Below, piece after piece: positions 52,522 through 61,987 of a stretch of 64,000 bases of DNA. How positions within the stretch are numbered: the first letter of the stretch is position 1; the number at the start of each line of letters is the position of its first letter. The stretch comes from Mycobacterium sp. 852013-50091_SCH5140682 (lineage in GTDB: Bacteria; Actinomycetota; Actinomycetes; Mycobacteriales; Mycobacteriaceae), in NCBI RefSeq assembly GCF_001665685.1, contig NZ_LZTB01000118.1, forward strand, positions 124,001 through 188,000, in the 5' to 3' direction. The position numbers and the translations under genes are program-made. The notes below the pieces were generated by a model. That model ran no database searches, was not told the origin of the DNA, and was given only the letters and a program-made list of their open reading frames with translations.

Positions 52522-54090
52522 TCAGTGCGCCGCGGCCGCCAACGCGACCAGACCGTAGGCCACCGCGAAGCGATGGCCCAGCTGCCCCCGCACGTTACCT
52601 CGCCCGACGGCGACGCGATGACCGAGCTGTTCGCTGACCGCACGAACGAGTTCGTCGTCGCCGGCACCACCACCGACGAGCAGCACGCCGCCGGCGTCGG
52701 GGGCCACCTTCTCGATGCCCCGCATCACATTGCCGCCGATCACCATCCGCTTGGCAGCCAGGCGCCAACTGCGCCATTCAGCACCGGAGAGCCGCGACGT
52801 GAATGGCAGCAGACCGCTCGGCGCCGCGGTCAACAGCCAGCCTGTGCAGCGGCCGTCGACAGGTTTGTCGAGGAACCGGCGCCGGCCGTGTTCGTCCTCG
52901 ACCAGCTGGACGGTGACGGCAGTGAGCGCCTCCGCACGTTTGGCGTATTCTGCAGCGCTCCTTGATATTTCGAGTGCAGTGGCGGTAGCGGTGGTGAGAA
53001 GTTGCCCTGCTCCGGGCAGAACCATGCGGGTGTCGTCGGTGACGGCGTCCACCGTGCCCCCACCGACGTCGACGACCACCACGTCACCAGTGACGCCGGG
53101 TGTGGTGAGCGCGCCTGCACGAGCTGCCGCGGCCTCGGAATCAATTCGGGTGACCGGAACTCCGAGGGCGCCGCCGAGCGCATCGACATCCGCCGGTGCC
53201 CGGCCCCCGCCCGCCAGGGTGGCCATCACCAGGCTGTCCACCACCACCGCACCGCGGCGCGAATTGGCTTGCGTTGCAATGTCGGCCAGGTAGACGAGCA
53301 GGGACTGATCACCGCCGATCGGTTCGGGTTGCGGCGCGGTCGGCGCCGGACGCGGGGCACCGTCGAGACAGACCACCGCACACACGCTGTCGAACAGCGC
53401 GTCCGCAACGGCACAGGCGTCCGCACGTTCGTCATCGCGCAGCCCGAACACGTCGGAGAGCCAGAAAGGATCGGTGAGCCGCTGCAGCGGTCCCGCTCCC
53501 TGCCGCACTTCCACGGCGACGAGGTCTGCCGAAAGCGCCTGCCGCACATCGACATCGTCGACCACCGGTACCCCGACCCTCAACCGGTTCGACACGAGCA
53601 CCGCCTCGTCGTTCGCGGTCAGCACCGCGACAACGTTGCGGCCCGCCTCGACGGCCGCGTTCACCCGGCCGGCCACCGCGCCGTAGGCCCATTCCCTGGT
53701 CGCGCACGCGACGACGGGACGCTCGGACGCCACCTCGCCCAGGCGTTCCACGGGCACAGGTATGCCGACGCCGGCGTCATCTCCTGCGGTGGTGGCCGCC
53801 GAACGCGTCACGACGGTGAGCCGGCCGGTGGGGTGTGCCGCCAATCGGACCCGTTCGACGGCCGAGGAGACCGGTGGGGTCGGCGCGAATGCGGCTCTGT
53901 CGACCACCAGTCCGTGGGCGTCGGCCAGACGGCGCACCAGCTGCGCAGCGCCGTGCACAGCGCGCAGCGACCCCTTCCCACCGCGGGTCGGAGTACGCGC
54001 GCTCGCCCGCACGTCGGCAACGTCGGCTCCGGCGCAGAGCACCACCTCCGTGGTGGCGTTACCGATGTCGACACCGGCCCATACGGTCAT
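52522..54090 (-). CDS. Diol/glycerol dehydratase reactivase, large subunit
   Basis: A 522-residue actin-fold ATPase. Phosphate-binding motifs are DIGNATTEV at residue 8 and DVGGGTVDAV near residue 343, with VGGGAGDDEL near 485. It removes damaged cobalamin from the dehydratase in an ATP-dependent way. It overlaps the small dehydratase subunit by four bases. No small (beta) reactivase subunit gene is next to it. Confidence 0.9.
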   Translation of the reverse strand: MTVWAGVDIGNATTEVVLCAGADVADVRASARTPTRGGKGSLRAVHGAAQLVRRLADAHGLVVDRAAFAPTPPVSSAVERVRLAAHPTGRLTVVTRSAATTAGDDAGVGIPVPVERLGEVASERPVVACATREWAYGAVAGRVNAAVEAGRNVVAVLTANDEAVLVSNRLRVGVPVVDDVDVRQALSADLVAVEVRQGAGPLQRLTDPFWLSDVFGLRDDERADACAVADALFDSVCAVVCLDGAPRPAPTAPQPEPIGGDQSLLVYLADIATQANSRRGAVVVDSLVMATLAGGGRAPADVDALGGALGVPVTRIDSEAAAARAGALTTPGVTGDVVVVDVGGGTVDAVTDDTRMVLPGAGQLLTTATATALEISRSAAEYAKRAEALTAVTVQLVEDEHGRRRFLDKPVDGRCTGWLLTAAPSGLLPFTSRLSGAEWRSWRLAAKRMVIGGNVMRGIEKVAPDAGGVLLVGGGAGDDELVRAVSEQLGHRVAVGRGNVRGQLGHRFAVAYGLVALAAAAH

Positions 54091-54446
54091 CGCAACAAGC
54101 CACGCCGCCGGTACACCGCGGCCGCCTCACGCACGAACTCCGCACAGGTGTGCGCCTCCTGGGCAGCGAGTCGGTGGGCCACCGCCTCCAACTCCTCGAA
54201 CGTGGAACGCCCCGGCCGCAGCGCCTCGTACGCGGCGAGCATGTCCTCGGCGCTCAGCGCAGTCATCTCGGCTGCCCGCCGAAGGTTCTGGGCCAGTTGG
54301 ACCGACCCCGCCCGTTCGGCGGTATCGGCCTGACCGAGCAGGGTTTCCCGGCTGATCCGGACGTCATCGAGCGTGAGGTCTCCGTTGCGGGCGGCGTCGA
54401 CGGTGACGTCGTGGACGCTGCGGCCCGAGTGTGACGTGGCAGTCAT
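54087..54446 (-). CDS. Diol/glycerol dehydratase, small subunit
   Basis: A 119-residue small (gamma) subunit. The core is LTLDDVRISRETLLGQADTAE and the tail carries RPGRSTFEELEAVAHRL as in the PduE/DhaE family. The ATG at 54446 overlaps the large subunit stop (ATGA). Longer frames upstream are out of step with the fused subunit. Confidence 0.9.
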   Translation of the reverse strand: MTATSHSGRSVHDVTVDAARNGDLTLDDVRISRETLLGQADTAERAGSVQLAQNLRRAAEMTALSAEDMLAAYEALRPGRSTFEELEAVAHRLAAQEAHTCAEFVREAAAVYRRRGLLR

Positions 54447-56725
54447 CGCTTGAACTCCAATTCCACGTGCGGGGTGTTGTCGTTTCCGTTGCGGCAGGCC
54501 GACTCTCGGCGCTCGATCGCGACCATCGCGACAACCTTGGTGTGATACCGAGCGGTGATCGCCTCCTCGGTGTAGGCATTGCGCATCGGGGCGGGCGTCG
54601 TGCCCTTGGCGTGCCTGCCCGCATTGATGCCGATGAGCCGGTACATCTGCGGGGTGATCAGCGGTGCGATGCTGAGCAGTTCGAGGTTGGCCAGAGGGGA
54701 CAGGTCGCGACGATGGATGATCGTGGTGCCCTTGGCCTGTAGTCCGACCGAGATCCCCGACCCGGACAGCCGCGCCGCGGATTTTCCCATCGCGCCGAGA
54801 TCGATGCTGTCGGCGATCCGCACCAGCCGTGGCACGCACTGCTCCTCCTCGAGTCCGGCGAAGATCTGCTCAAGAGCCTCGTAGATGGTCATGCCCGATA
54901 GGGTGCGAAACAGCTTGGTGCCGAACGCAGGTGACACCCCGATGACGACTTCCCGCGGATCCTCGCCCACCCGCGCCGCACCGCGGCCGATCAGCCGGTC
55001 CGGTTCGGCGAAACTCGCCTGCTCTCGCACCAGGTCGGTGACCGAACGGGCCTGTCGCACGCTGTCGATCTGTGCCTGCCGTTCAGCCGACGGCCGGTAA
55101 CCCGTGCCCGGCCCACGGTAGTCGTTGGGGTCGGTCAGCACCGACAGCACGTTCATCTCCTCATCGAAGATCGCCGCGGTCTGCAGGTAGTCGCCGGAGA
55201 TCCGGGCCCGGGCCATGCCAAGCACGCGATCGGCGATGTCGGGGAATCCCGTCTCGGCGAGCGCGGCGACCACGTCGAGAACGGTCAGCCCGGATTGCTC
55301 GATCATCCTGGCCGCGCTGAGCACCCTCACCCCGTCAGTGCTCGGTAGATCTTTCGAACCTGCCGCTCCCACAACAGCTTCCACGTGTTCGTCATCGAAG
55401 TCGGCGAGCCCGAGGTATTCGAAGACCGCACGGGTGGCTTCGGCCGCCTGTCGGCGCATGGCCTCCAGGGTGGTCGGGTCGACCGACCGCAAGCCGCCGT
55501 CGACACCCCAGTCGCGTTGCAGCACCAGGTAGTCATCCAGGTCGCTCGCGTTGAAGTTGGACGGCCCGAACATGTTGTCGTAGGCCATCACCGAGCCGAA
55601 CCCGGAGAAGATGAAATCCGATCCGGACAGCAGCACGGGCAGCGTCCGGCTGGTGCGGCGCATGGTCGATTCGGAAACCAGGGTGTCGTTGCCGCTGCAT
55701 GATTCCAGCCCGCGAAGCATGACCATGAGGTTTTCCGCGATCAGCTCGCGGACGCCACCGGGTACCGACGCCGTGATCGACGCGCCGTCGATACCGCCGT
55801 TCTGGACGCCCTGGGCCCCGATCCCTTTGGCCAGCGCCACGCATCGGGACTCCAGGTAGTTCATCGACTTTCGCTCGGCCTCGCCCATCAGGACTTCGGA
55901 CCCGGCACCGCTGGACAACCGCATCTTGATCCCGCGGGAGGCGTAGCACGAGGTCAGGAACGCTTTGGACCACGGGGTGTCGTCACCATCGGTGAAGACC
56001 TGTTCGGTGCCGTACACCGACACCGTCTCGGCGTACGAAACCAGGCCCCGCACACCCATTTCCAACTCGCGGGCCTCCTCCACCGAACACTGGGTCAGCG
56101 CGCCGGGGGCGGGCACCTGGGAGCCGATCAGCAGTCCCACGGCAACGGCCGGGGCATCGTCGAGCACCGGGACGGTTGCCTCCAATTCCCGGAACCCGTA
56201 CACCACCGCAGTCGCGGCGTCGGCCGCGATCAGCAACGGGTCGTCGAGGCGATTGGTCACGTGGGCCTGGTTGGCCGGAGTGCGACGGGCCCGCATCTTC
56301 ATCATCGCCATCTGAATTTCGACCGGCTGCAGCATCGCGACCACGCGCGCCATCTTCGCCGGGGTCAGTCCCGCACAGACTCTCAACACCTGCTCGCGGG
56401 GAACGCTGGAGTCGACGATCATGCGCGCCAGATCGACTTCGGCCATCGCCATCGACCGCGGCGCCTCGGCATGGTCGATCGCGTACCGCACGATGAACTC
56501 GTCGATCGTGTCGAAGTCCGTGGCCTGAGTCGAATCCATCTCCAGCACGGTGCCGTCGTCGCCCACGACCCAGGACGGTTCCGGGTCGTGGGGTGACAGA
56601 TGCGAGATCATCCCCAGTTCCGGGTCGGCTTCGGCGAACCCGTCGAGGTTGACCCGCTGCTCGTCGAGCATCCGGATCCGCCCGAGCCGGTGATCCTGCT
56701 CAAACTCGGTGCCGCTCAGGTACAT
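54443..56725 (-). CDS. B12-dependent diol/glycerol dehydratase, fused large-medium subunit
   Basis: A 760-residue fusion. The large part (residues 1-~560) has the PduC/DhaB signatures CSVEEARELEMGVRGL, GSDFIFSGFGSVMAYDNM and LQRDWGVDGGL; the medium part (~590-760) matches PduD/DhaC with EVVIGVSPAFGTKL and ITPQMYRLIGINAGRHAKG. In most enteric bacteria these are separate genes. The enzyme dehydrates 1,2-diols or glycerol to aldehydes. GGGGGAG precedes ATG 56725. There are no microcompartment shell genes nearby. Confidence 0.92.
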   Translation of the reverse strand: MYLSGTEFEQDHRLGRIRMLDEQRVNLDGFAEADPELGMISHLSPHDPEPSWVVGDDGTVLEMDSTQATDFDTIDEFIVRYAIDHAEAPRSMAMAEVDLARMIVDSSVPREQVLRVCAGLTPAKMARVVAMLQPVEIQMAMMKMRARRTPANQAHVTNRLDDPLLIAADAATAVVYGFRELEATVPVLDDAPAVAVGLLIGSQVPAPGALTQCSVEEARELEMGVRGLVSYAETVSVYGTEQVFTDGDDTPWSKAFLTSCYASRGIKMRLSSGAGSEVLMGEAERKSMNYLESRCVALAKGIGAQGVQNGGIDGASITASVPGGVRELIAENLMVMLRGLESCSGNDTLVSESTMRRTSRTLPVLLSGSDFIFSGFGSVMAYDNMFGPSNFNASDLDDYLVLQRDWGVDGGLRSVDPTTLEAMRRQAAEATRAVFEYLGLADFDDEHVEAVVGAAGSKDLPSTDGVRVLSAARMIEQSGLTVLDVVAALAETGFPDIADRVLGMARARISGDYLQTAAIFDEEMNVLSVLTDPNDYRGPGTGYRPSAERQAQIDSVRQARSVTDLVREQASFAEPDRLIGRGAARVGEDPREVVIGVSPAFGTKLFRTLSGMTIYEALEQIFAGLEEEQCVPRLVRIADSIDLGAMGKSAARLSGSGISVGLQAKGTTIIHRRDLSPLANLELLSIAPLITPQMYRLIGINAGRHAKGTTPAPMRNAYTEEAITARYHTKVVAMVAIERRESACRNGNDNTPHVELEFKR

Positions 56726-56983
56726 ACCGCTCCCCCATACCTCTCTCGTACACGACGGGCTCAGCATCGATGGGCCTCCGGGGCGAGACCACGGTCTGCG
56801 TCCGGCTGCCACCAACATGTTGATGCAGTGCTCACCGCGGCGGTACCGCTGTGACGTGGCCTACAACAATGTGTTGGAAAGTCGCAGAGAGCCTCTGACA
56901 GTCGGCCCGCCCTTCTCGCAGACTTGCGCCGAACTACACGCAGCCGCCGCCCGCGACTGCGCTGTGAGAGGAGGAATCAACCC
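56726..56983. promoter_or_regulatory. Divergent promoter region of the dehydratase and permease
   Basis: These 258 bases must drive both directions. Two related imperfect dyads, CAACATGTTG at 56813-56822 and CAACAATGTGTTGG at 56864-56877, are possible regulator sites (for example for PucR). No cobalamin riboswitch is evident. Confidence 0.35.
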
Positions 56984-58417
56984 ATGACCGAGGTTGTCAA
57001 CGCGGACAACACGCCTCGCGGCGATACGTCACCGGAGCGCCATCCGGCCAAACTGCGCGGGCACCTCGGCGTGCCCGCCATCGTGCTGATGGTCGTGGCC
57101 GCCGCGGCGCCGCTGTCGACCATCGGCGGCAACGTGCCGATCGCGATGGTGCTCGGCAACACCACCGGCATCCCGGTGGCCTTCGTCGTCGCCGGCGTGA
57201 TCTTCCTGCTCTTCGCGGCCAGCTTCGTCGCGATGTCGAAATACGTCACCGAAGCCGGCGCCTTCTACGCCTACATCCGGGAGTCACTCGGCCGAGCGGC
57301 CGGGACCGGGGCCGCCGTTCTCGCGCTCCCGGCCTACATGGCGACTCTGCTCGCCGTCGCCGCCTACGACGGTGTCATCCTCAACGGCCTCATCACGCGA
57401 TTCGACGGACCGAACATCCCCTGGTGGGTGTTGACGGGCCTGGTGCTCGCGGTCGTCGCCTGGCTGGGCTACCGCGATATCGACCTCAGCGCCAAAGTCC
57501 TCGGCGTCTTCCTGGTCTCCGAGGTCGCCATCCTGCTGGTCCTGGACCTGGTCATCGTGGTGCGCGGCGGCGAACACGGCATCACCGGCGACTCGTTCAC
57601 CCCGCAGGGCATCGCAGGCGGATTCGGCATCGCCCTGCTCTACGCGCTGTGGGGTTTCGTCGGCGTCGAGGCGACCGCCGTCTTCCGGGACGAGGCCAAA
57701 GACCCCGACCGCACCGTGCCGCGCGCCACCTATTGGGCGGTGGGCATCGTGGCGACGTTCTATGCCTTCTCCAGCTGGGCTCTCATCGAGGGCAACGGCG
57801 GGCACGACGCCATCCAGGCGGCCAAGGACGATCCGGACAATTTCATGGTGAACACCGCGCAGCAGTACCTCGGGATGGTGGGCCGCGACCTCAACACCGC
57901 TTTCTGGTTCGTCAGTGTTTTCGCGTGCGCCTTGGCCTTCCACAACATCAGCTCGCGGTATGCGTTCGTCCTGGGGCAGAGCGGAGTCTTCTCGACGAAG
58001 ATCGGCCAGGTGCACCCGCGGCACGGTTCGCCCTCGAACTCCTCGCTGGTCATCACCGTGGCATCGTTCGTGATCATGGCGGTCCTCGCCGCACTGAAGC
58101 TGGATCCGGTGCTGCAGATCTTCGGCCCGCTGGGTGGCCTGGGAATCCTGGCGCTGGCGATCCTCTGGTTGCTGACGACCGTCTCGGTGGTGATCTTCTT
58201 CCGCCGCCGCGGTGGATCCACCGGCACTGTGGTGCTCGCATCGGCCGCCACCCTCGCCCTGGCCGCAGCCTTGGTGCTGGTCGTGTCGAACCTGACCCTG
58301 GTGGTCGGCGGGACAGCGACCCTGGCCGCGATCTTCGGCGTGATGCCGCTGGTGTTCTTCGGCGTCGGCATGCTGCTGAGCCGGCGGGCGACCTCGGAAC
58401 TGTCGTCAGCTCCATGA
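56984..58417 (+). CDS. APC-family amine/amino-acid permease
   Basis: A 477-residue transporter with about 12 TM helices. The consensus region VVAAAAPLSTIGGNVPIAM and AYIRESLGRAAGTGAAVLAL are APC-like; WGFVGVEATAVFRDEAKDPD is typical of the TM6 region. An AGAGGAGG site precedes ATG 56984. It is divergent from the dehydratase, so it may import its substrate (diol-amine, amino alcohol or similar); inference. Confidence 0.85.
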   Translation: MTEVVNADNTPRGDTSPERHPAKLRGHLGVPAIVLMVVAAAAPLSTIGGNVPIAMVLGNTTGIPVAFVVAGVIFLLFAASFVAMSKYVTEAGAFYAYIRESLGRAAGTGAAVLALPAYMATLLAVAAYDGVILNGLITRFDGPNIPWWVLTGLVLAVVAWLGYRDIDLSAKVLGVFLVSEVAILLVLDLVIVVRGGEHGITGDSFTPQGIAGGFGIALLYALWGFVGVEATAVFRDEAKDPDRTVPRATYWAVGIVATFYAFSSWALIEGNGGHDAIQAAKDDPDNFMVNTAQQYLGMVGRDLNTAFWFVSVFACALAFHNISSRYAFVLGQSGVFSTKIGQVHPRHGSPSNSSLVITVASFVIMAVLAALKLDPVLQIFGPLGGLGILALAILWLLTTVSVVIFFRRRGGSTGTVVLASAATLALAAALVLVVSNLTLVVGGTATLAAIFGVMPLVFFGVGMLLSRRATSELSSAP

Positions 58418-58565
58418 GTGCCGTCGCCCACCGACCGTTCTCCTGATTCCACTGCCGTCCAGGGCGCTGATACCGTCAAATCCGGTGTCGGCGCCCTGCA
58501 GCAGTCTCGTCGGCAGCGGTACCGAACAACCGAGCCGAATGCGGTCGATCAGCAGAAGGGACGAC

Positions 58566-59618
58566 ATGTCGCGGGACACGCCGCTGAGCGTCGCGGCGGC
58601 CTTGACCGTTCCGCCGCTGGACCAGGGTTCGGTCGTCGCCGGGCATCGCGGGTTGACCCGCGAAGTGCACTGGGTGGACATCAAGCACGCTCCCGCCGAA
58701 TCTTTCGTCCGCGCCGGTGACCTCGTCCTGACCACCGGCGCCGACATCCATCAGCCAGGTGTGCGGGACTTCCTCACCTACGTCGTCTCCTCTCGGGCTG
58801 CCGGGGTTGTGGTGAACCCTCCGCCAGACGTCGCCGTCCACGAACTGCTGGCCTCACTGGTCCCGCTCGCGGATCACCACGAGTTCCCGGTGGTGCTGCT
58901 GCCCTGGGAAGTCGCCTTCTCCGAGGTTCAGCGAAACCTGCTGCCGTTGGTCAGCCCGCTGTCGCCCGAGGCGCAGATCGAGATGGCCATCGGCCGCCGT
59001 GAACACGAGCACGGCTCCTGGGCCGACGTCGCAGGCGTCTTCGCGCACGCTCTGCACGACTTGGCGGCCGCGGCCGGCCTCTCGGTGAGGTCGTCGGTGA
59101 CCGAGGACCTCGTGATGTGCCAGTTCTCGTCGGCTCAGCCTGCGGCGACGGTCTCGGCGTTGGTCGCGTCCGCCCAGGAGCTCAGCGCACTGCCGGAGCA
59201 CCTCGTCAGTTGGGTTCTGCTACCCGCCCTGCAAGGCCAAGCCGTCACCGTCGCGCCGTCGGTGGCGTCGCCCGTGACCGAAAAACCTGCAGGCTCATGG
59301 CAATTCGCTGAAGTACTGCGTCAGCATCCGAGGTGCATGGCGACCATCCTGCAAACTCTGCAGCCGTTGGTCGACTACGACAAGACCCGCCGCGGCCAAC
59401 TCGTGCACACGTTGGAGATCCTCCTCGACGAAGCCACGAACATCAGCGCGGCCGCCCGGGCGCTCTTCCTGAACCGGCACTCCCTCATGTATCGGATCAA
59501 GCTCATCGAGGAACTCACCGGCCTGTCGCTGAAGAATCCGGCCGACCGGTTCCAGCTGGAGGTGAGCGTCCGCGTTCACCGGATCAACGAGGCACGCGTC
59601 GCCAGCCTTCGCCCGTGA
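58566..59618 (+). CDS. PucR-family regulator
   Basis: A 350-residue regulator. The N-terminal PucR domain (VAGHRGLTREVHWVDIKHAP; LVLTTGADIHQPG) is followed by a C-terminal HTH_30 with ISAAARALFLNRHSLMYRIK. It follows the permease gene and likely controls the dehydratase and permease operons. ATG 58566 is the most likely start. Confidence 0.85.
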   Translation: MSRDTPLSVAAALTVPPLDQGSVVAGHRGLTREVHWVDIKHAPAESFVRAGDLVLTTGADIHQPGVRDFLTYVVSSRAAGVVVNPPPDVAVHELLASLVPLADHHEFPVVLLPWEVAFSEVQRNLLPLVSPLSPEAQIEMAIGRREHEHGSWADVAGVFAHALHDLAAAAGLSVRSSVTEDLVMCQFSSAQPAATVSALVASAQELSALPEHLVSWVLLPALQGQAVTVAPSVASPVTEKPAGSWQFAEVLRQHPRCMATILQTLQPLVDYDKTRRGQLVHTLEILLDEATNISAAARALFLNRHSLMYRIKLIEELTGLSLKNPADRFQLEVSVRVHRINEARVASLRP

Positions 59619-59750
59619 CGGCGTGATCCTCACCGGCCAACCGAATCCGCAGCAAAAGTCCAAAGAGCTGCCAGATCCATCTCAGCGTCCTAACAGTGCG
59701 CCGCTCATAACGTCCCTCGTGCATTACGAATGCGACCCGATCGGAGGACG

Positions 59751-60176
59751 ATGAGCAAGCTGGTCGGCAGAGCCGCCATAGCAATCGGCGCGGCAGCCAT
59801 TCCGGTGGGAATCTTGGCGACCGGCGTAGCCTCGGCGGACGACTACGCAGGTAAGACCTACGCCGACGCTCAGTCAGCGCTGTCGGCCGCGAGCATGAAG
59901 GGCGTCATCGCCACCCGCTCGGGCGATACGCTGCCCGACGACAAGTGTGTGGTGACCAGCTCGGAAAAGGCGCCCTGGATCAAGGGCGACAAGTTCGCCG
60001 CGGTCACCGACACCGTGCTGCTCAACCTGAATTGCAGCGCCACGGTGGCCTCCGCAACCCAGGCCGGCAACTCCGCGGCCAGCCCCGAAGGACGGGCGGC
60101 GATTGCGGCCGCACAGCAGCAGGCCGCCCAGGATCAGGCACAAGCTGCGGCCGACCAGAACAACAAGAAGCACTAG
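59751..60176 (+). CDS. Secreted PASTA-like small protein
   Basis: A 141-residue secreted protein. The signal peptide ends at ASA-DDY; a PASTA-like module follows (GKTYADAQSALSAASMKGVI); the tail is Gln/Ala-rich (QQQAAQDQAQAAADQNN). An AGGA site precedes ATG 59751. PASTA domains bind cell-wall fragments. It converges on the HtrA gene 4 bases later. Confidence 0.75.
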   Translation: MSKLVGRAAIAIGAAAIPVGILATGVASADDYAGKTYADAQSALSAASMKGVIATRSGDTLPDDKCVVTSSEKAPWIKGDKFAAVTDTVLLNLNCSATVASATQAGNSAASPEGRAAIAAAQQQAAQDQAQAAADQNNKKH

Positions 60177-60180
60177 GCGG

Positions 60181-61701
60181 TTACGACTGCACCTGGCCCA
60201 AGGTGACCTGAGCGGTCTGGGAGGCCCCGGACGGGTCGTCGTAGGTCAGCGTGATGTTGTCCCCCGGCGCCTTGGCACGAACCGCGGCGACCAGCGCGTC
60301 CGGACCGTCGATCACCTGATCATCGAGCTTGGTGATCACCGCGCCCTTGGGCAGGCCGGCCTGGGCCGCCGGGCCACCGTCGACGACGCCGGCGACGGCC
60401 GCGCCGTGGCCGTCCTTGGCAGTCGCCAGCTGAACACCGAGGGAGGCGTGCTGGACGGTTCCTGTCGAAACCAGTTCGTCGGCAATGCGTTTGGCCTGAT
60501 CCACCGGTATCGCGAAACCGAGCCCGATCGACCCGCTCTGCCCGCCACCCTGCGAGCCCTGGCCACCGCCCAGTGAGGCGATCGCCGAGTTGACCCCGAT
60601 GAGATCGCCGTTCATGTCCACCAGCGCCCCTCCCGAGTTGCCCGGATTGATCGCGGCGTCCGTCTGGATGGCGCTCATCACCGAGTGCTGACCGGTCTGC
60701 TCGTCACCGGTCGCGACGGGGCGGTCGAGTGCGCTGATGATGCCCGTTGTCACGGTCCCCTGCAGGCCCAGCGGTGAGCCCACCGCCACGACGTTCTGCC
60801 CCACCTTGAGATCCTTCGACGAACCGATGGTGATCGGCGTGAGCCCGGAGACGTTCTGGGCCCGAACCACGGCGATGTCGTCGGCGGGGTCTGCTCCGAC
60901 GACGGTGAACGGCACCGTACGGCCGTCGGACAACGTCACCGTCGCCTGGGTGGCCCCGGAAACCCGGCCAGACGGTCGTGCGGACGGCCCGTCCGACGGA
61001 TCCTGGGCGTCCGGTCCGTCCTGGCTGTCACCTGGCAACTGCCCACCAGGGAACATTCCGCCCGGCAGGCCGGGGATCCGCATGCGTGGTCCGCTGTCGG
61101 ACGTCATCGGGCCCTGGTTGCCGGCATCCTGGGCGACGGCAGCCACGACGTGATTGTTGGTCAGGATGAGCCCGTCGGCGCTGAGAACGATGCCGGAGCC
61201 CTCCTCACGCCCCTGCCCGGTTTCGATCTGCAGTTTGACCACACTGGGCAGAACCTTGGCCGACACTTGCTCGACCGATCCCGTGGGCGCTGAGTTTCCC
61301 GGCTGTGCGGGCGCGGAACCCTTTGCCGGCGCCGGCTTTCCGATGTTCGCCGGGGCGGGCGCCTGCGCGCTGGGTGTCGCGTGCCCCGCATGGTCCACCA
61401 CGGCGACTGCCGTCGCAGCACCCGCAGCCATCGCCATCGCGGCTGTACCGACGACCAGAACACCCACCCGAGCACGCTTGCGCGGCTGCGGGTTTTGCTG
61501 GGCTTGCGGTTCCTTGAACGGGGCAGCCGCATCGGGGTACGCCACATACGGCGGCGGGTACAGCCCGCTGACACCGGACGAGTTGGGCGCATAGTGGTAT
61601 CCGGACTGGTTCCACTGTTCCGGATTCTGGTTATCAGACGGCTGTTTCGGGCGCCACTCATCGTGGCTCGGCTGTGACGAATTCCTCGACCAGTCACTCA
61701 T
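60181..61701 (-). CDS. pepD: Membrane-anchored HtrA/PepD-type serine protease
   Basis: A 506-residue HtrA protease. A Gln/Pro-rich cytoplasmic stretch (residues 1-70), one TM helix (VGVLVVGTAAMAMAAGAATA) and a periplasmic protease domain with catalytic His (TNNHVVAAV), Asp (DDIAVVRA) and Ser (NPGNSGGAL), then a PDZ domain (LGVQLATAKDGHGAAVAGVV). It matches mycobacterial PepD/HtrA-like proteases that guard the envelope. ATG 61701. Confidence 0.85.
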   Translation of the reverse strand: MSDWSRNSSQPSHDEWRPKQPSDNQNPEQWNQSGYHYAPNSSGVSGLYPPPYVAYPDAAAPFKEPQAQQNPQPRKRARVGVLVVGTAAMAMAAGAATAVAVVDHAGHATPSAQAPAPANIGKPAPAKGSAPAQPGNSAPTGSVEQVSAKVLPSVVKLQIETGQGREEGSGIVLSADGLILTNNHVVAAVAQDAGNQGPMTSDSGPRMRIPGLPGGMFPGGQLPGDSQDGPDAQDPSDGPSARPSGRVSGATQATVTLSDGRTVPFTVVGADPADDIAVVRAQNVSGLTPITIGSSKDLKVGQNVVAVGSPLGLQGTVTTGIISALDRPVATGDEQTGQHSVMSAIQTDAAINPGNSGGALVDMNGDLIGVNSAIASLGGGQGSQGGGQSGSIGLGFAIPVDQAKRIADELVSTGTVQHASLGVQLATAKDGHGAAVAGVVDGGPAAQAGLPKGAVITKLDDQVIDGPDALVAAVRAKAPGDNITLTYDDPSGASQTAQVTLGQVQS

Positions 61702-61987
61702 TGCGTGGCTTCTTCTTCCTCGAGACGCAGATACCCATGCGCCGTGCCGGCGCCTTAAGGTAGGTTGCCTGCGCCGACTGAGGCTTTGCTGAGAATGAGT
61801 TCGGTGCCGGCCAAGACTTTTGGCGAGGTCAGACGAGCAGTTCGGCCAAAGTGGGCCGCAGCATTCCCCGCCGGCGGAGCAACCAGGGATTACGCTGCGA
61901 AAGTTGTTGTCCTGAGCCGAGCGGAGAACGCATGCACATCGGTCGTGTTGCAGTGAATGTGCCGCTCTGCGCTCAGACGAGGATCCG

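Noticed and set aside
56726..56983. Cobalamin riboswitch ahead of the B12-dependent dehydratase
   Set aside because: I could not find the B12 box or a long structured leader on either strand; the region looks like a plain divergent promoter.
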